Shown: one piece after another, positions 1 through 8,687 of the stretch
Layout of the letters: each line of letters begins with the position of its first letter
Numbering within the stretch: the stretch's first letter is position 1
Source: Methyloversatilis discipulorum
GTDB lineage: Bacteria; Pseudomonadota; Gammaproteobacteria; Burkholderiales; Rhodocyclaceae
Length of the DNA stretch: 64,000 bases
Assembly: GCF_018780585.1 (NCBI RefSeq)
Contig: NZ_JADMJL010000021.1
Location: forward strand, 1 to 64,000
Direction: 5' to 3'
The notes under the pieces: generated by a model
The model's database searches: none
Seen by the model: only the letters and a program-made list of their open reading frames with translations
What the model was told of the DNA's origin: nothing
Program-made: the position numbers and the translations under genes

Positions 1-43
1 CTATGTCCCGAAACAGCACGAAAACGCTTGCGTCGGAACATAG
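1..43. repeat. Imperfect inverted repeat at the window edge
   Basis: Positions 1-10 (CTATGTCCCG) and 34-43 (CGGAACATAG) form a 10-bp stem with one G-U-type mismatch around a 23-nt loop. It lies about 230 bp upstream of nrdJ and could be a terminator of the preceding gene, without a clear T-run, or an operator. Its context is cut off by the window start. Confidence 0.3.
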
Positions 44-269
44 AATCTCCCACAGTCGTCGGTGCAAGACTCATGATGGGCCACCGCCTTTTCCCGCCCC
101 CGCGCCCTCGCATTGTCATGGTGCACCGCAATCGCCCGCCCGGCCGTGGGCATCGCAGCCAATGCCAGCAGGGGCGCGGACGACCGCCGGAACGGCCCCC
201 TGTCAAGGCTGTCCGACCTCGTATCAGCGGCCTAGAATCGAAAGATTCACGTCAGGGAGGAGCCCACAC

Positions 270-3161
270 ATGCAACAGATCGATCTTGTCCCACTGACCG
301 AAGAGGAAAAAATCGCCTGCCTGCCGGAGCAGGAAATTTCAGGCGAAGTGCTGATCGAGAAGTACGCCAAGGGCGGCGAAACCACCGTCGCCGAAGTGCG
401 CCGCCGCGTGGCGAAGGCACTGGCCCAGGCCGAGGCGGAAGACCGCCGCGCACACTGGGAAGCGAAATTCCTCGAAGCGCAGGACCGCGGCTTCGTGCCC
501 GCCGGCCGCATCAGTTCGGCCGCCGGCACCAATCTCACCGCAACACTGATCAACTGCTTCGTGCAGCCGGTCGGCGACTCGATCACCGAAATCGAGGACG
601 AGCGCCCCGGCATCTACACCGCGCTCGCCCAGGCCGCAGAAACGATGCGCCGCGGTGGCGGCGTCGGCTACGACTTCTCCAGCATCCGTCCGGTGGGCGC
701 CCGCGTGCGCGGCACGCAATCGCGCGCCTCCGGCCCGGTCAGCTACATGCGCGTGTTCGACCGCTCGTGCGAAACGGTGGAATCCGCCGGCAGCCGCCGC
801 GGCGCCCAGATGGGCGTGCTGCGCTGCGATCACCCGGACATCGAACAGTTCATCCACGCCAAGGACGGCGGCGACCTGACCAATTTCAACGTGTCGGTCG
901 GCGTGACCGACGTGTTCATGAAGGCGGTCGAAGCCGACACCACGGTCGACCTGGTGCACAAGGCCGAGCCGGCACCCGACCTGAAGGCAGCCGGCGCCTA
1001 CCAGCGCGAGGACGGTCTGTGGGTCTATGCGAAGCCGCGCGCCCGTGATCTGTGGGACCAGATCATGCGCTCGACCTACGATCACGCCGAGCCGGGCATC
1101 CTGTTCCTCGACCGCATCAACCGCGACAACAACCTCTACTACTGCGAGCGCATCGAGGCGACCAACCCCTGCGCCGAACAGCCGCTGCCGCCCTACGGCT
1201 GCTGCGACCTCGGTTCGATCAACCTGGTGCGCTTCGTGAAGCGGCCCTTCTCCGAAGCGGCCGAATTCGACTTCGACGGTTTCCGCGAAGTGGTGGCGGT
1301 CGCCATCCGCATGCTGGACAACGTGCTCGACGTGACGCACTGGCCGCTGCAACAGCAGCATGACGAAGCGATGGCCAAGCGCCGCGTCGGCCTCGGCTTC
1401 ACCGGCCTGGGCGACACCCTCATCATGCTGCGCCAGCGCTATGACTCGCAGGAAGCGCGGCTGATGGCCTCGCGCATTTCCGAAGTGATGCGCGACGCCG
1501 CCTACCTCGCCTCGGTCGAGCTGGCCAAGGAGCGCGGCAGCTTCCCGCTGTTCAACGCCGACATGTATCTGTCGGGCGGCAACTTCGCGTCGCGCCTGCC
1601 GGCCGAGGTGAAGGAGCAGATCCGCAAGCACGGGCTGCGCAATTCGCACCTGCTGTCGATCGCGCCCACCGGCACCATTTCGCTGGCCTTCGCCGACAAC
1701 GCCAGCAACGGCATCGAACCGCCCTTCTCCTGGACCTACACGCGCAAGAAGCGCATGGCCGACGGCACCTTCAAGGAATACGCGGTCGAGGACTACGCCT
1801 GGCGCCTGTACAAGCACCTCGGCGGCGACATGGAAAAACTGCCGCCCTGGTTCGTCACCGCGCTGGAAATTTCCGCCGCCGCGCACAAGGACATGGTGGC
1901 CGCGGTTGCGCCCTACATCGACACGTCGATTTCGAAGACGGTGAACGTGCCGGCCGACTACCCCTACGCCGACTTCGAGGATCTCTACCTCGCCGCGTGG
2001 AAGGCCGGCCTCAAGGGTCTCGCCACCTATCGCCCGAACAGCGTTCTCGGCAGCGTGCTGTCGGTCGACACGCCGAAGACGGAAGAGAAGAAGCAGCCGC
2101 ACGACGTCGAACTGTCGGCGGTCGGCGCCAACCAGCGCCTGTCCATCGGCGCACTGCCGGCGCCGGTGCTGTCCAGCCTGCGCTGGCCCGGCCGGCCGGA
2201 CATGAGCGACGGCAACCCGAGCTGGACCTATATGCTGAAGACGCCGGGCGGCGAATTCGCGCTCTTCGTCGGCCATACCGAGAACGAAGGCCCGGACGGC
2301 CGCATCCAGCCGCTGCCTTTCGAAGTGTGGGTCAATGGCGCCAACCAGCCGCGCGGCCTCGGCGCCGTCGCCAAGACGCTGTCGATGGACATGCGCGCCA
2401 ACGATCCGGGCTGGCTCAAGCTCAAGCTCGACGTGCTCGCCAAGACCGTCGGCGACGCCAGCTTCGACCTGTCCTTCCCGCCGACCGGCGAACATCGCCG
2501 CATGCCGGGCGTGGTCGCCGCCTTCGCCAACGTCATCCGCTACCGCTGCGACAAGCTCGGCGCGCTTGACCGCGAAGCGCCGACGCCGGTGCTCGACACC
2601 CTGTTCGCCGTGCAGGAGCCGAAGACCGGCACCGACGGCACGCTGAGCTGGACGGTGGACATCAGCAATCCCGCCACCGGTGAAGACTTCGTGCTCGGCC
2701 TGAAGGAAATCACGCTGCCCGGCGGCGAAACGCGACCGTACTCGGTGTGGCTGTCCGGCAACTACCCGCGCGCGCTCGACGGTCTCACCCGCATCCTCGC
2801 GCTCGACATGCGCGTGATGGACCCGGCCTGGATAGGCATGAAGCTGCGCAAGCTCATCAGCTACCCGGAGCCGCTGGGTGACTTCATGGCCTTCGTGCCC
2901 GGCACCCGCCGCCAGCAGAACTGGCCGTCGACCGTCGCCTACGTCGCCCGCCTCATCATCCACCGCTACGCGATGCTGGGCATCCTCGACGAGGACGGCT
3001 ACCCCACCCGCGAAATGGGCATCCTCGAAGCCCCGCGTGGCGACGACGAACCCAAGCTGATGCAGGGCGCGCTGTGTAACGAATGCGGCAACCAGTCGGT
3101 GATCCGCAAGGACGGCTGCGACTTCTGCACGGCCTGCGGGGCGGTGGGGAGTTGCGGCTGA
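270..3161 (+). CDS. nrdJ: Adenosylcobalamin-dependent (class II) ribonucleotide reductase
   Basis: This enzyme reduces ribonucleotides to deoxyribonucleotides using a B12-generated thiyl radical, so it needs neither oxygen nor a small subunit. The ATG at 270 follows a strong GGGAGGAG ribosome site at 256-263; the frame stays open upstream, but that stretch does not look coding. The 963-residue product has the barrel-core motif [18 protein letters not shown], an N-terminal FVQPVGDS stretch and a C-terminal four-cysteine tail (CNECGNQ...CDFCTACG) that is redox-active or zinc-binding in this family. Between core and tail are two consecutive TSCPD-like segments, roughly nt 2212-2572 and 2641-2985, sharing the pattern SWT...P..VW..G..PR.L......L.MD.R..DP.W. 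A strong terminator follows. The family assignment is confident. I saw neither a cobalamin riboswitch nor an NrdR box upstream. Confidence 0.95.
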   Translation: MQQIDLVPLTEEEKIACLPEQEISGEVLIEKYAKGGETTVAEVRRRVAKALAQAEAEDRRAHWEAKFLEAQDRGFVPAGRISSAAGTNLTATLINCFVQPVGDSITEIEDERPGIYTALAQAAETMRRGGGVGYDFSSIRPVGARVRGTQSRASGPVSYMRVFDRSCETVESAGSRRGAQMGVLRCDHPDIEQFIHAKDGGDLTNFNVSVGVTDVFMKAVEADTTVDLVHKAEPAPDLKAAGAYQREDGLWVYAKPRARDLWDQIMRSTYDHAEPGILFLDRINRDNNLYYCERIEATNPCAEQPLPPYGCCDLGSINLVRFVKRPFSEAAEFDFDGFREVVAVAIRMLDNVLDVTHWPLQQQHDEAMAKRRVGLGFTGLGDTLIMLRQRYDSQEARLMASRISEVMRDAAYLASVELAKERGSFPLFNADMYLSGGNFASRLPAEVKEQIRKHGLRNSHLLSIAPTGTISLAFADNASNGIEPPFSWTYTRKKRMADGTFKEYAVEDYAWRLYKHLGGDMEKLPPWFVTALEISAAAHKDMVAAVAPYIDTSISKTVNVPADYPYADFEDLYLAAWKAGLKGLATYRPNSVLGSVLSVDTPKTEEKKQPHDVELSAVGANQRLSIGALPAPVLSSLRWPGRPDMSDGNPSWTYMLKTPGGEFALFVGHTENEGPDGRIQPLPFEVWVNGANQPRGLGAVAKTLSMDMRANDPGWLKLKLDVLAKTVGDASFDLSFPPTGEHRRMPGVVAAFANVIRYRCDKLGALDREAPTPVLDTLFAVQEPKTGTDGTLSWTVDISNPATGEDFVLGLKEITLPGGETRPYSVWLSGNYPRALDGLTRILALDMRVMDPAWIGMKLRKLISYPEPLGDFMAFVPGTRRQQNWPSTVAYVARLIIHRYAMLGILDEDGYPTREMGILEAPRGDDEPKLMQGALCNECGNQSVIRKDGCDFCTACGAVGSCG

Positions 3162-3193
3162 CGTTTGAGCAGGAAAGGTACTCTCAATGATAG

Positions 3194-3228
3194 CGAGGGC
3201 TCGTTTCTAACGAGCCCTCGTTTTTTTT
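3194..3228 (+). terminator. Rho-independent terminator of nrdJ
   Basis: A perfect 10-bp stem, CGAGGGCTCG (3194-3203) and CGAGCCCTCG (3211-3220), with a 7-nt loop is followed by eight T residues (3221-3228). It ends nrdJ transcription and marks the left border of the AT-richer accessory segment. Confidence 0.9.
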
Positions 3229-3440
3229 GGGCACCGCTGGGAGGCCGCCTCACCACCTACCAATCGGCGGAATCCGCTCAGCATACAAACCGAATAAGAT
3301 AGAGTCTCGGACGGACGACTATGTCAGGTGGGCATCCGTGCTGCACTTTGCTACCTTCGCAGTCGATTCCGTGTTCCAAGTTCGACACCTCAGTCTCGCA
3401 CGCCAAGCGTTTGCATCTATCAACAAATAGGAGATGTGCC

Positions 3441-4538
3441 ATGGATTTCGTCGATCAATTGCGTGTCCTTGCAAACAGGATTGCAAACGCCAAGACGCTG
3501 ATTCAGACCGAAGAAGCGACCAAGAACGCGATGATCATGCCATTCATCCAAGCACTGGGATACAACGTCTTCGATCCACTTGAAGTCACGCCAGAGCTTG
3601 TCTCCGACGTCGGAACGAAGAAGGGTGAGAAAGTGGATTACGCAATTCTTCGTGACGGCAAGCCTATCATGCTATTTGAATGCAAAAAATGCGGGGGCGA
3701 TCTAAATATTAACCATGCCGGTCAATTATTCCGTTACTTCCACGTAACAGAAGCCCGCTTCGGCGTTCTCACAAACGGCCTTGTTTATCGCTTCTTCACT
3801 GACCTTGAACAGCCAAACAAGATGGATGAAAAGCCATTCTTTGAATTCAATATTCTTGACTTCAAGGAGCGGGACGTTGAGGAGCTAAAGAAGTTCGCAA
3901 AGACTGCTTTTGACATAGACACAATTCTTACGACCGCAAACGACCTGAAGTACACAAGAGCGATTCAAGCAAAACTCGCTGAACTGGTTGCAGAGCCGTC
4001 CGAGGACTTCGTTCGCCTACTATCGGCAGATATATTGGGTTCGAAGCGATTTACTCCGATCGTCCGAGATCAGTTCACCGCAATTACAAAACGTGCTTTC
4101 GAGCAGTTTATCGGCGAACGAATCAACGAGCGCCTAAAGGGGGCCATGTCCCCCGAATCAACGTCGATCGCAGAGAAGCCGTCCGTCACTCAATCAGTTG
4201 ATGTCGAATCCATTCCCGAACCGATTGTTGTCACCTCGAACGAAGAGCTGGAGGGATTCCACACTGTACGTGCGATAGTGAGGTCAGTTATCGCAACGAA
4301 ACGTGTAGTCATGCGAGACGCTCAAAGCTACTGCGCCATTTTGCTAGACGACAACAACCGAAAGCCCATCTGCAGATTGCGATTCAACAACACACAGAAG
4401 CTGAAGCTCGGAATCTTTAACGCAAAGAAGGAAGAAGAACAGATTGCGCTCGAATCGGTAGATGACATTTACGCCCACGCAGACAAGATTCTTGCGACTG
4501 TCAATTCATACTTAGAGACGCCTGGCAACTCCGGCTAA
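3441..4538 (+). CDS. Type I restriction R-subunit N-terminal-like (PD-(D/E)XK) protein
   Basis: The ATG at 3441 follows AGGAG at 3429-3433, giving 365 residues; an in-frame upstream ATG at 3321 lacks a ribosome site. Residues about 1-150 resemble the stand-alone HsdR N-terminal domain family. They contain KVDYAIL followed by IMLFECKK, the D...ExK arrangement of a PD-(D/E)XK nuclease core, and then the GQLFRYF helix usual in this family. The C-terminal half is not recognised. There is no helicase domain and no HsdM or HsdS neighbour, so this is not a complete type I system. Composition is clearly AT-richer than the flanking genes, which suggests transfer. An integron attC site lies 218 bp downstream, so it may be a cassette gene. 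Nuclease activity is inferred from the motif only. Confidence 0.75.
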   Translation: MDFVDQLRVLANRIANAKTLIQTEEATKNAMIMPFIQALGYNVFDPLEVTPELVSDVGTKKGEKVDYAILRDGKPIMLFECKKCGGDLNINHAGQLFRYFHVTEARFGVLTNGLVYRFFTDLEQPNKMDEKPFFEFNILDFKERDVEELKKFAKTAFDIDTILTTANDLKYTRAIQAKLAELVAEPSEDFVRLLSADILGSKRFTPIVRDQFTAITKRAFEQFIGERINERLKGAMSPESTSIAEKPSVTQSVDVESIPEPIVVTSNEELEGFHTVRAIVRSVIATKRVVMRDAQSYCAILLDDNNRKPICRLRFNNTQKLKLGIFNAKKEEEQIALESVDDIYAHADKILATVNSYLETPGNSG

Positions 4539-4755
4539 ATTTATGGCGGAGCTGCAGAAGCCGAACGCCTTTCACCTTGGTAGCCCTCGTCTAGTCGGCA
4601 TTGTGGACAGATCAGCTTTCAACACATTATCAACAACCGAGGTTTGAAGCCGTGGTCTGCCCCCAATTACGCAAACGACCAACTAGAGTCTCAGGGCAAC
4701 CTCTACCGCATGCACTTTAGTGAGGTCCACCTCACTCAACTGGCCTCGACATGAC
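4539..4755. other. Non-coding spacer between nuclease-like gene and attC
   Basis: About 220 bp with no convincing reading frame, ribosome site or terminator. It is AT-richer than the core genome. In cassette arrays the gene usually ends close to its attC, so this long spacer suggests either a degraded second cassette or an insertion between gene and attC. Confidence 0.5.
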
Positions 4756-4815
4756 GCATAACAATTCATTCAAACCGAAGCCGCTTCGCGGCTCGGCTTA
4801 ATTCAAGCGTTAGAA
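4756..4815 (+). other. attC: Integron attC recombination site (59-base element)
   Basis: About 60 bp with the full attC plan. The left core ends ATAAC (to 4762) and the right core is GTTAG (4809-4813). Between them is an imperfect inverted repeat, ATTCAAACCGAAGCCG, then the loop CTTCG, then CGGCTCGGCTTAATTCAAGC. One arm has an extra base, as attC sites require for strand choice. The stretches AACAATTCATTCAA and CCGCTTCGCGGC...CGGCTTAATTCAAGCGTTAG closely match, from memory, the attC of aadA-type cassettes. The ATG of the next gene is 17 bp downstream, which is normal cassette spacing. No integrase gene lies in the window. Confidence 0.85.
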
Positions 4816-4831
4816 CTGCAAGGAAACAACA

Positions 4832-5665
4832 ATGGCCCTTGAAGGCTTGACTCAAGAGAATATTGATCAATACGAAGCAGCTTTGATTTCCGAGATTCCC
4901 GATGTTGATGCTATTGGGAATTTCACACTGCGAACTCGACTTGTTGCCACTGGGTGGACAGAGGAACTCTACTGGGAAATTCGCAATCGGTTGATTGAAC
5001 GAGGCGTTCTAACTACGGGCAAAGGTAAGGGCGGGAGTGTGCGTCGCGTACCTCCACCACAAGCAGCCATTGCGCCTGCCGATGTTGGTGCCGAGACTCC
5101 TCAAGATGAGCCGGCAAATTTACCTGTTGGGGCATCCGAAAAGGATTTGTACGCGCCCATGGTTGAGGTGATTAAGAGTCGGTGGGCGCAAGACTATCGG
5201 CTTGATTCCCTAATTGCGGAAATTACTGCTGCACAAGGCTCTCGCCACACACGTGGAAAATGGACTCGACCAGATATTACCGTCGCGAGTTTCAAAACCT
5301 ATCCTTATGTCCCTGGTCGTCACTTTGATTTGATCACCTTTGAGATTAAACCAACTAATGCAATTGACATTACTGTTATTTACGAAGCGCTCGGCCATCG
5401 TCGAGCCTCTACTCGTGCATACGCGTTGCTACATATCCCAGAAAGTGAGCGTCCCGGGCTAGAAACCATGCTGGAAGAAATTTCTCTTGAAGCCAAGCGG
5501 TTTGGCATTGGCCTTGTCGTTGCGGCGGATCCAAGTGACTACGATACATGGGAGGAACTCGTTGAGGCCGTGCGCCACGAGCCCGACCCTGAGCGCCTCA
5601 ACGATTTTCTTGCGCAACAAGTATCGCAAGGATTTCGTGAGCAGATCATCAAGTGGTTTAAGTAG
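4832..5665 (+). CDS. Cassette-borne protein of unknown function, possible PD-(D/E)XK nuclease fold
   Basis: This 277-residue product starts at an ATG preceded by AAGGAAA (4820-4826), 17 bp after the attC site. I do not recognise the family. Residues 1-70 look like a small winged-helix domain with a basic GKGKGGSVRR end, followed by a Pro/Ala-rich linker (about 74-100). The C-terminal half has RPDITVASF and then FDLITFEIKPT, a D...ExK spacing that fits a restriction-like nuclease core. The last 80 residues are helical. Composition is AT-richer than the core genome. A half attC-like sequence follows the stop by about 30 bp, so the gene sits in cassette layout. A role in nucleic acid cleavage or defence is inference from the motif and context. 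Confidence 0.7.
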   Translation: MALEGLTQENIDQYEAALISEIPDVDAIGNFTLRTRLVATGWTEELYWEIRNRLIERGVLTTGKGKGGSVRRVPPPQAAIAPADVGAETPQDEPANLPVGASEKDLYAPMVEVIKSRWAQDYRLDSLIAEITAAQGSRHTRGKWTRPDITVASFKTYPYVPGRHFDLITFEIKPTNAIDITVIYEALGHRRASTRAYALLHIPESERPGLETMLEEISLEAKRFGIGLVVAADPSDYDTWEELVEAVRHEPDPERLNDFLAQQVSQGFREQIIKWFK

Positions 5666-5697
5666 CGTTCGAGTTATCTCGGCCCGAGTGAGAAATC

Positions 5698-5745
5698 GCT
5701 CTAACAATTCGGTCGAGCAGGATGGCCCAAGGCTGCGCTTTGAGT
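5698..5745 (+). other. Truncated attC-like half site
   Basis: CTCTAACAATTCGGTCGAGC followed by GGATGGCCCAAGGCTGCGC resembles the left arm and loop of a second attC. The expected right arm (TTGGGCCATCC...GTTAG) is missing: after TTTGAG the sequence runs into the GGGGACAGACCACG repeat. It reads as a cassette array broken on its right side. Recognition rests on the left core TAAC plus the arm, so it is less secure than the site at 4756. Confidence 0.5.
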
Positions 5746-5753
5746 ACGCAATC

Positions 5754-5792
5754 GGGGACAGACCACGATTTTAAATAACGTGATCTGTCCCC
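5754..5792. repeat. Inverted repeat with GGGGACAGACCACG arms
   Basis: Arms GGGGACAGACCACG (5754-5767) and CGTGATCTGTCCCC (5779-5792) pair over 14 bp with one mismatch around an 11-nt AT-rich loop. From memory, such GGACAGACCACG motifs are dispersed in many proteobacteria, often near Y1/REP-associated transposases. A second copy of the arm is at 25112-25123. The hairpin has no T-run. Confidence 0.6.
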
Positions 5793-5828
5793 TGTATCCT
5801 CCGCAAACACGCACATCAAGAAATTAAA

Positions 5829-6839
5829 ATGACACTCCCTCTGCGCGGACTCTCTGCTGTATTGATCTCGCTGTCGTTGCTGGCCGGTTGTGCAACCACT
5901 GTCATCGAGGAGAGCGACCGCGAGGCCCAGTCGCATCAGGAAACTGTGACACCGGAAGCGATGCAGTTCACGGGTCTTACGCTCGGCAACACGGCGACGG
6001 TGAAAATCGATGCCACATCGCCGAGCTACCTGATTGACGGCACTCCGCGAAGGTTTGCGTCCTTCTCTCTACCGGACGACCTTGCGCGACGCTATTTTGA
6101 CTATGCATCGACACCACATGGCGGCATCATGATTTATCAGCTGAAGACCCTGGTGCCAGTCTTTACCTTTCTCGACGACGATCGAAACATGATCGAAACT
6201 CGCAGCTTCGGTCGCATGGAAAGCCGGCGCCAGAGGTTCGAAGGCAATCGATTCGAGGGACGTGTTGCCGTTCCTGAACGAGCCCGATATGTGATTGTTC
6301 ACGGGACGGAAGAAGCACCCGGCCCTCTCATCGTTCATGGTGATGCCGGGCACTCGGCGTCCATTCCGGGGAGCCGTCTCGGTGAGTTGCGGCTGACGTT
6401 GAGTAATGTCGCGATGGCGACTGTCATTGATTCGGGCGAAATCGAAGACGGAAGCAAGGCTCGCCTTTTCTACCTTGCGTCCGTCGATGGCACCCGCGTG
6501 TCCAACACTGCAGTTGGAGAATCCCGACGCGCGAGTGCGGGGCAAGGATTCCGTCTGTCCGCCCAGTTCCCCTCTCGTCTGGTTCCAGTGAAGCCACTGA
6601 AGGTGGTCGTTGTCGGAACGCATGCAACAGGCGCTCCGATACACGAGATCGCTTCACGAATGGCTGGCACTTTCTGGTCGGTCGAAGCAGAACTCGACTT
6701 CACTCCTGAAGCCGACAAGGTCTATGTCGTGAAGGGCAAGCTGGAGAAGGACGCCTCGACAGTCTGGATCGAAGACGCCGTGTCCGGTCAGCCGGTCACG
6801 ATCAGAGGAACGTCGAGCACTCAGTTAACGACCCGGTAA
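5829..6839 (+). CDS. Outer-membrane-type lipoprotein of unknown function
   Basis: The 336-residue product has a lipoprotein signal peptide: a basic start, the hydrophobic stretch AVLISLSLL, then the lipobox LAGC with the acylated Cys at residue 21. The mature protein is rich in beta strands and contains SYLIDGTPRRFASFSLPD, which faintly recalls MalM-type periplasmic proteins; I would not assign function on that. Composition returns to the core-genome level. No strong ribosome site is visible before the ATG at 5829. It stands alone with no co-directional partner. Localisation is well supported and function is unknown. Confidence 0.75.
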   Translation: MTLPLRGLSAVLISLSLLAGCATTVIEESDREAQSHQETVTPEAMQFTGLTLGNTATVKIDATSPSYLIDGTPRRFASFSLPDDLARRYFDYASTPHGGIMIYQLKTLVPVFTFLDDDRNMIETRSFGRMESRRQRFEGNRFEGRVAVPERARYVIVHGTEEAPGPLIVHGDAGHSASIPGSRLGELRLTLSNVAMATVIDSGEIEDGSKARLFYLASVDGTRVSNTAVGESRRASAGQGFRLSAQFPSRLVPVKPLKVVVVGTHATGAPIHEIASRMAGTFWSVEAELDFTPEADKVYVVKGKLEKDASTVWIEDAVSGQPVTIRGTSSTQLTTR

Positions 6840-6895
6840 GGCCGTCGCACGGGCATTTCCTTCGGTGGTTCGAGGGATCACTCCAGCAGGAATGA

Positions 6896-6952
6896 CTAGC
6901 GCCGGACCAGATCGGCTTCCGCTTCTTTGGTGAAGCGGATGCGATCGCTCAT
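6896..6952 (-). pseudogene. Truncated RelE/ParE-family toxin remnant
   Basis: Read on the minus strand, ATG at 6952 encodes MSDRIRFTKEAEADLVRR and then TAG at 6896-6898, only 18 residues. This is the usual N-terminus of a ParE/RelE toxin, which normally runs to about 95-100 residues. Its ATG overlaps the stop of the antitoxin remnant (ATGA arrangement), the normal order for these pairs. The rest of the toxin is gone, so the locus cannot make an active product. Confidence 0.65.
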
Positions 6953-7226
6953 TTGCCCGCCCAGGCCTTGGCCAGCATCGTATCCAGACGTTCGAGCACT
7001 TCGTCAGCGCCTATACAGCGCCCGGTTTCGGGTGCGCGGCCCCGCAAGGCAAACTGTGGCCTAGGACCTCGGCCTGCACGCAGCGGCGGGCGATGCTTTC
7101 GCGGATCGATGCTTCAACGAAACTGGAGAAGGTCTCGCCCTCATGCAATACCTCCTCTGCAGCATCCCTCAATTCGGCTTCGATACGCAGTGACGCAACG
7201 CCGCTTCGCGTGAGTGTTCGCTTCAT
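6949..7226 (-). pseudogene. Frameshifted ribbon-helix-helix type antitoxin
   Basis: ATG at 7226 (minus strand) encodes MKRTLTRSGVASLRIEAELR and continues with ...GETFSSFVEASIRESIARR, typical of YlcI/YnfO-like RHH antitoxins. After VQAE the frame is lost and ends early at about 7012. The other frame then continues with GRCIGADEVLERLDTMLAKA up to a TGA at 6949-6951 that overlaps the toxin start. The likely cause is a small indel near 7060-7075. The two halves join into one normal-length antitoxin of about 90 residues, so this is a decayed type II module. Confidence 0.65.
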
Positions 7227-7315
7227 GCAGCTACCGCGCTTATCCTTACGAGGAGGAGCGACCCCTAGAACGGAACCCATTCATCGATCCCACCGACAGG
7301 CATCACGAACAGACC

Positions 7316-7633
7316 ATGACGACGCGAATCCCTGAAGCAGAATGGCGACGGCTCAGCACGCTGAAGCCGGTTGCGCTTGAGCGCCTGTGCAACCGTATCC
7401 TGGAAGAACTGATGCTCGTCGCCCAAAGCGAGGACACGAGCCATGAGCGCTATCTGAGCATCTTCAAGCTGATACAGGACCGCGACAAGCAGATCGCGCT
7501 GGCATTCGACGGGCTGAGCCGCTCCAACGCGCTGTTCAAGCTGACCGAGATGCGACGGGAAAATCTGCTGACGGATCAGGAGTTTGCCGAGTTCAGCGAC
7601 GAAACGCAGCGCATCGTGTCGCGCATGCTGTGA
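7316..7633 (+). CDS. Small helical hypothetical protein
   Basis: The ATG at 7316 gives 105 residues, mostly charged and amphipathic helices, with no signal peptide, cysteine motif or membrane segment. The frame extends upstream to 7214, but that part overlaps the antitoxin remnant on the other strand and has an atypical composition, so 7316 is preferred. I do not recognise a family. It is convergent with the secreted protein gene at 7693. Confidence 0.55.
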   Translation: MTTRIPEAEWRRLSTLKPVALERLCNRILEELMLVAQSEDTSHERYLSIFKLIQDRDKQIALAFDGLSRSNALFKLTEMRRENLLTDQEFAEFSDETQRIVSRML

Positions 7634-7692
7634 AGCGCTCAAGCGTGGTCCGCACACGCGCCGAATGAATCGCCCGAAGGAACGCGGGCACG

Positions 7693-8511
7693 TCAGAACT
7701 TCGGCGCCGTCCCCTGCCCCTTCAGCTTCCGCACCGCCTCGGCCTTGAGTTGCTCCACCCACGCGGCCGATCTGCGGCTGCTGGCGACCATGCCGCCCTG
7801 ATCGACCAGCCAGGCTTCGAAGTTCTGCACCGGTTCGCTGTTCCATTCGTAGCGCAGCACGATGCCACAGCGTGCGACGTCCGGCGTGGGGCCGAGGGCG
7901 TCGACCAGATGCGGCACGCGCTGCCGTGCGTACTGTTCCAGCACCTTGACCGCCCCCGGCTGCAGCAGCGTGCCCATGGCGTTATTCCAAGGGATACGCT
8001 GGCCCTTGCGGTCCTTGTCCACGCTGCACTGGGGTTTGCCTTCCTCGCTCCAATGCACGACGGCGCGACCGCCGGCGACTGGCGGTGTGCGCGCGGCATA
8101 CGGACCGTAGCGCGCGACGAGTGAGGCCATCATCTGTTCGCTGCCCGGCGGCTGCGGCGCCGAACCGCGCCGCATGACCGCGATGACGCGCGGCTCCGCG
8201 GGCGGGCTGGCGAACCAGATGCCGATGCCGGAACCGGCCATCGTGACGCCGATCTGGTCGAGGAATTCCGGCGACTCCAGTGAATTCACGCCGTCGAAAT
8301 AGGGGAAGGTGGCGAGGTTGCGCTTCAGCTTCGCGCTGGCGTCGAAGGCCTGCACCGCCTTGACGGCTTCGGCTTCCGTCATGCCGATGCGCACGCCGGC
8401 GATGTCGAGTTTCGCGGCGGGGGTGGTGGCGTTCTGCGCCAGCGCGGGTAAGGCGCCGGCGATCAGCGCGCCGGCCAGTGCGAGGCGGGAAAGAACGGTT
8501 CCTGTCTGCAT
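7693..8511 (-). CDS. Secreted protein of unknown function
   Basis: The start at 8511 is chosen because AGGAG lies eight bases upstream and because it begins directly with a signal peptide (MQTGTVLSRLALAGALIAGA, cleavage probably after ALA-Q). Two upstream in-frame ATGs would add 7 or 18 residues without a ribosome site. The 272-residue product has a KLDIAGVRIGMTEAEAVKAV segment after the signal, a repeat-like motif found in many periplasmic hypotheticals, and two later cysteines that could pair. Catalytic residues are not apparent. It diverges from the LuxR regulator at 8688. Confidence 0.7.
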   Translation of the reverse strand: MQTGTVLSRLALAGALIAGALPALAQNATTPAAKLDIAGVRIGMTEAEAVKAVQAFDASAKLKRNLATFPYFDGVNSLESPEFLDQIGVTMAGSGIGIWFASPPAEPRVIAVMRRGSAPQPPGSEQMMASLVARYGPYAARTPPVAGGRAVVHWSEEGKPQCSVDKDRKGQRIPWNNAMGTLLQPGAVKVLEQYARQRVPHLVDALGPTPDVARCGIVLRYEWNSEPVQNFEAWLVDQGGMVASSRRSAAWVEQLKAEAVRKLKGQGTAPKF

Positions 8512-8687
8512 GGAAAAGCTCCTGTCATTCATTGTCGGTGGGCGCGTCGCCGCCGGTGCAGTCACGGCTGCCGCGCGTGAGGCGTGAGGTTTCCCGTCGT
8601 GTGCCGCCCGTACGCTATGGTAGAAATCCGCACGGGGCGCTTGCGCCCCCCAAACAGGGGAGAAACCCGCTCACGGAGGCGTCACCC

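Noticed and set aside
1-269. Cobalamin riboswitch upstream of the B12-dependent reductase
   Set aside because: I looked for the conserved B12-box pattern and found no convincing match; the gene start is close to ordinary sequence.
339-2963. 874-codon open frame on the minus strand opposite nrdJ
   Set aside because: It is a GC-bias shadow of nrdJ: low-complexity His/Arg/Val/Gly composition, no domain, no ribosome site. The same applies to long antisense frames at 9910-12531 upstream of 10812, 12317-14761, 28295-29398, 30328-32871 and 44419-46608.
3441-4538. Complete type I restriction system
   Set aside because: Only an HsdR N-terminal-like domain is present; there is no helicase, HsdM or HsdS.
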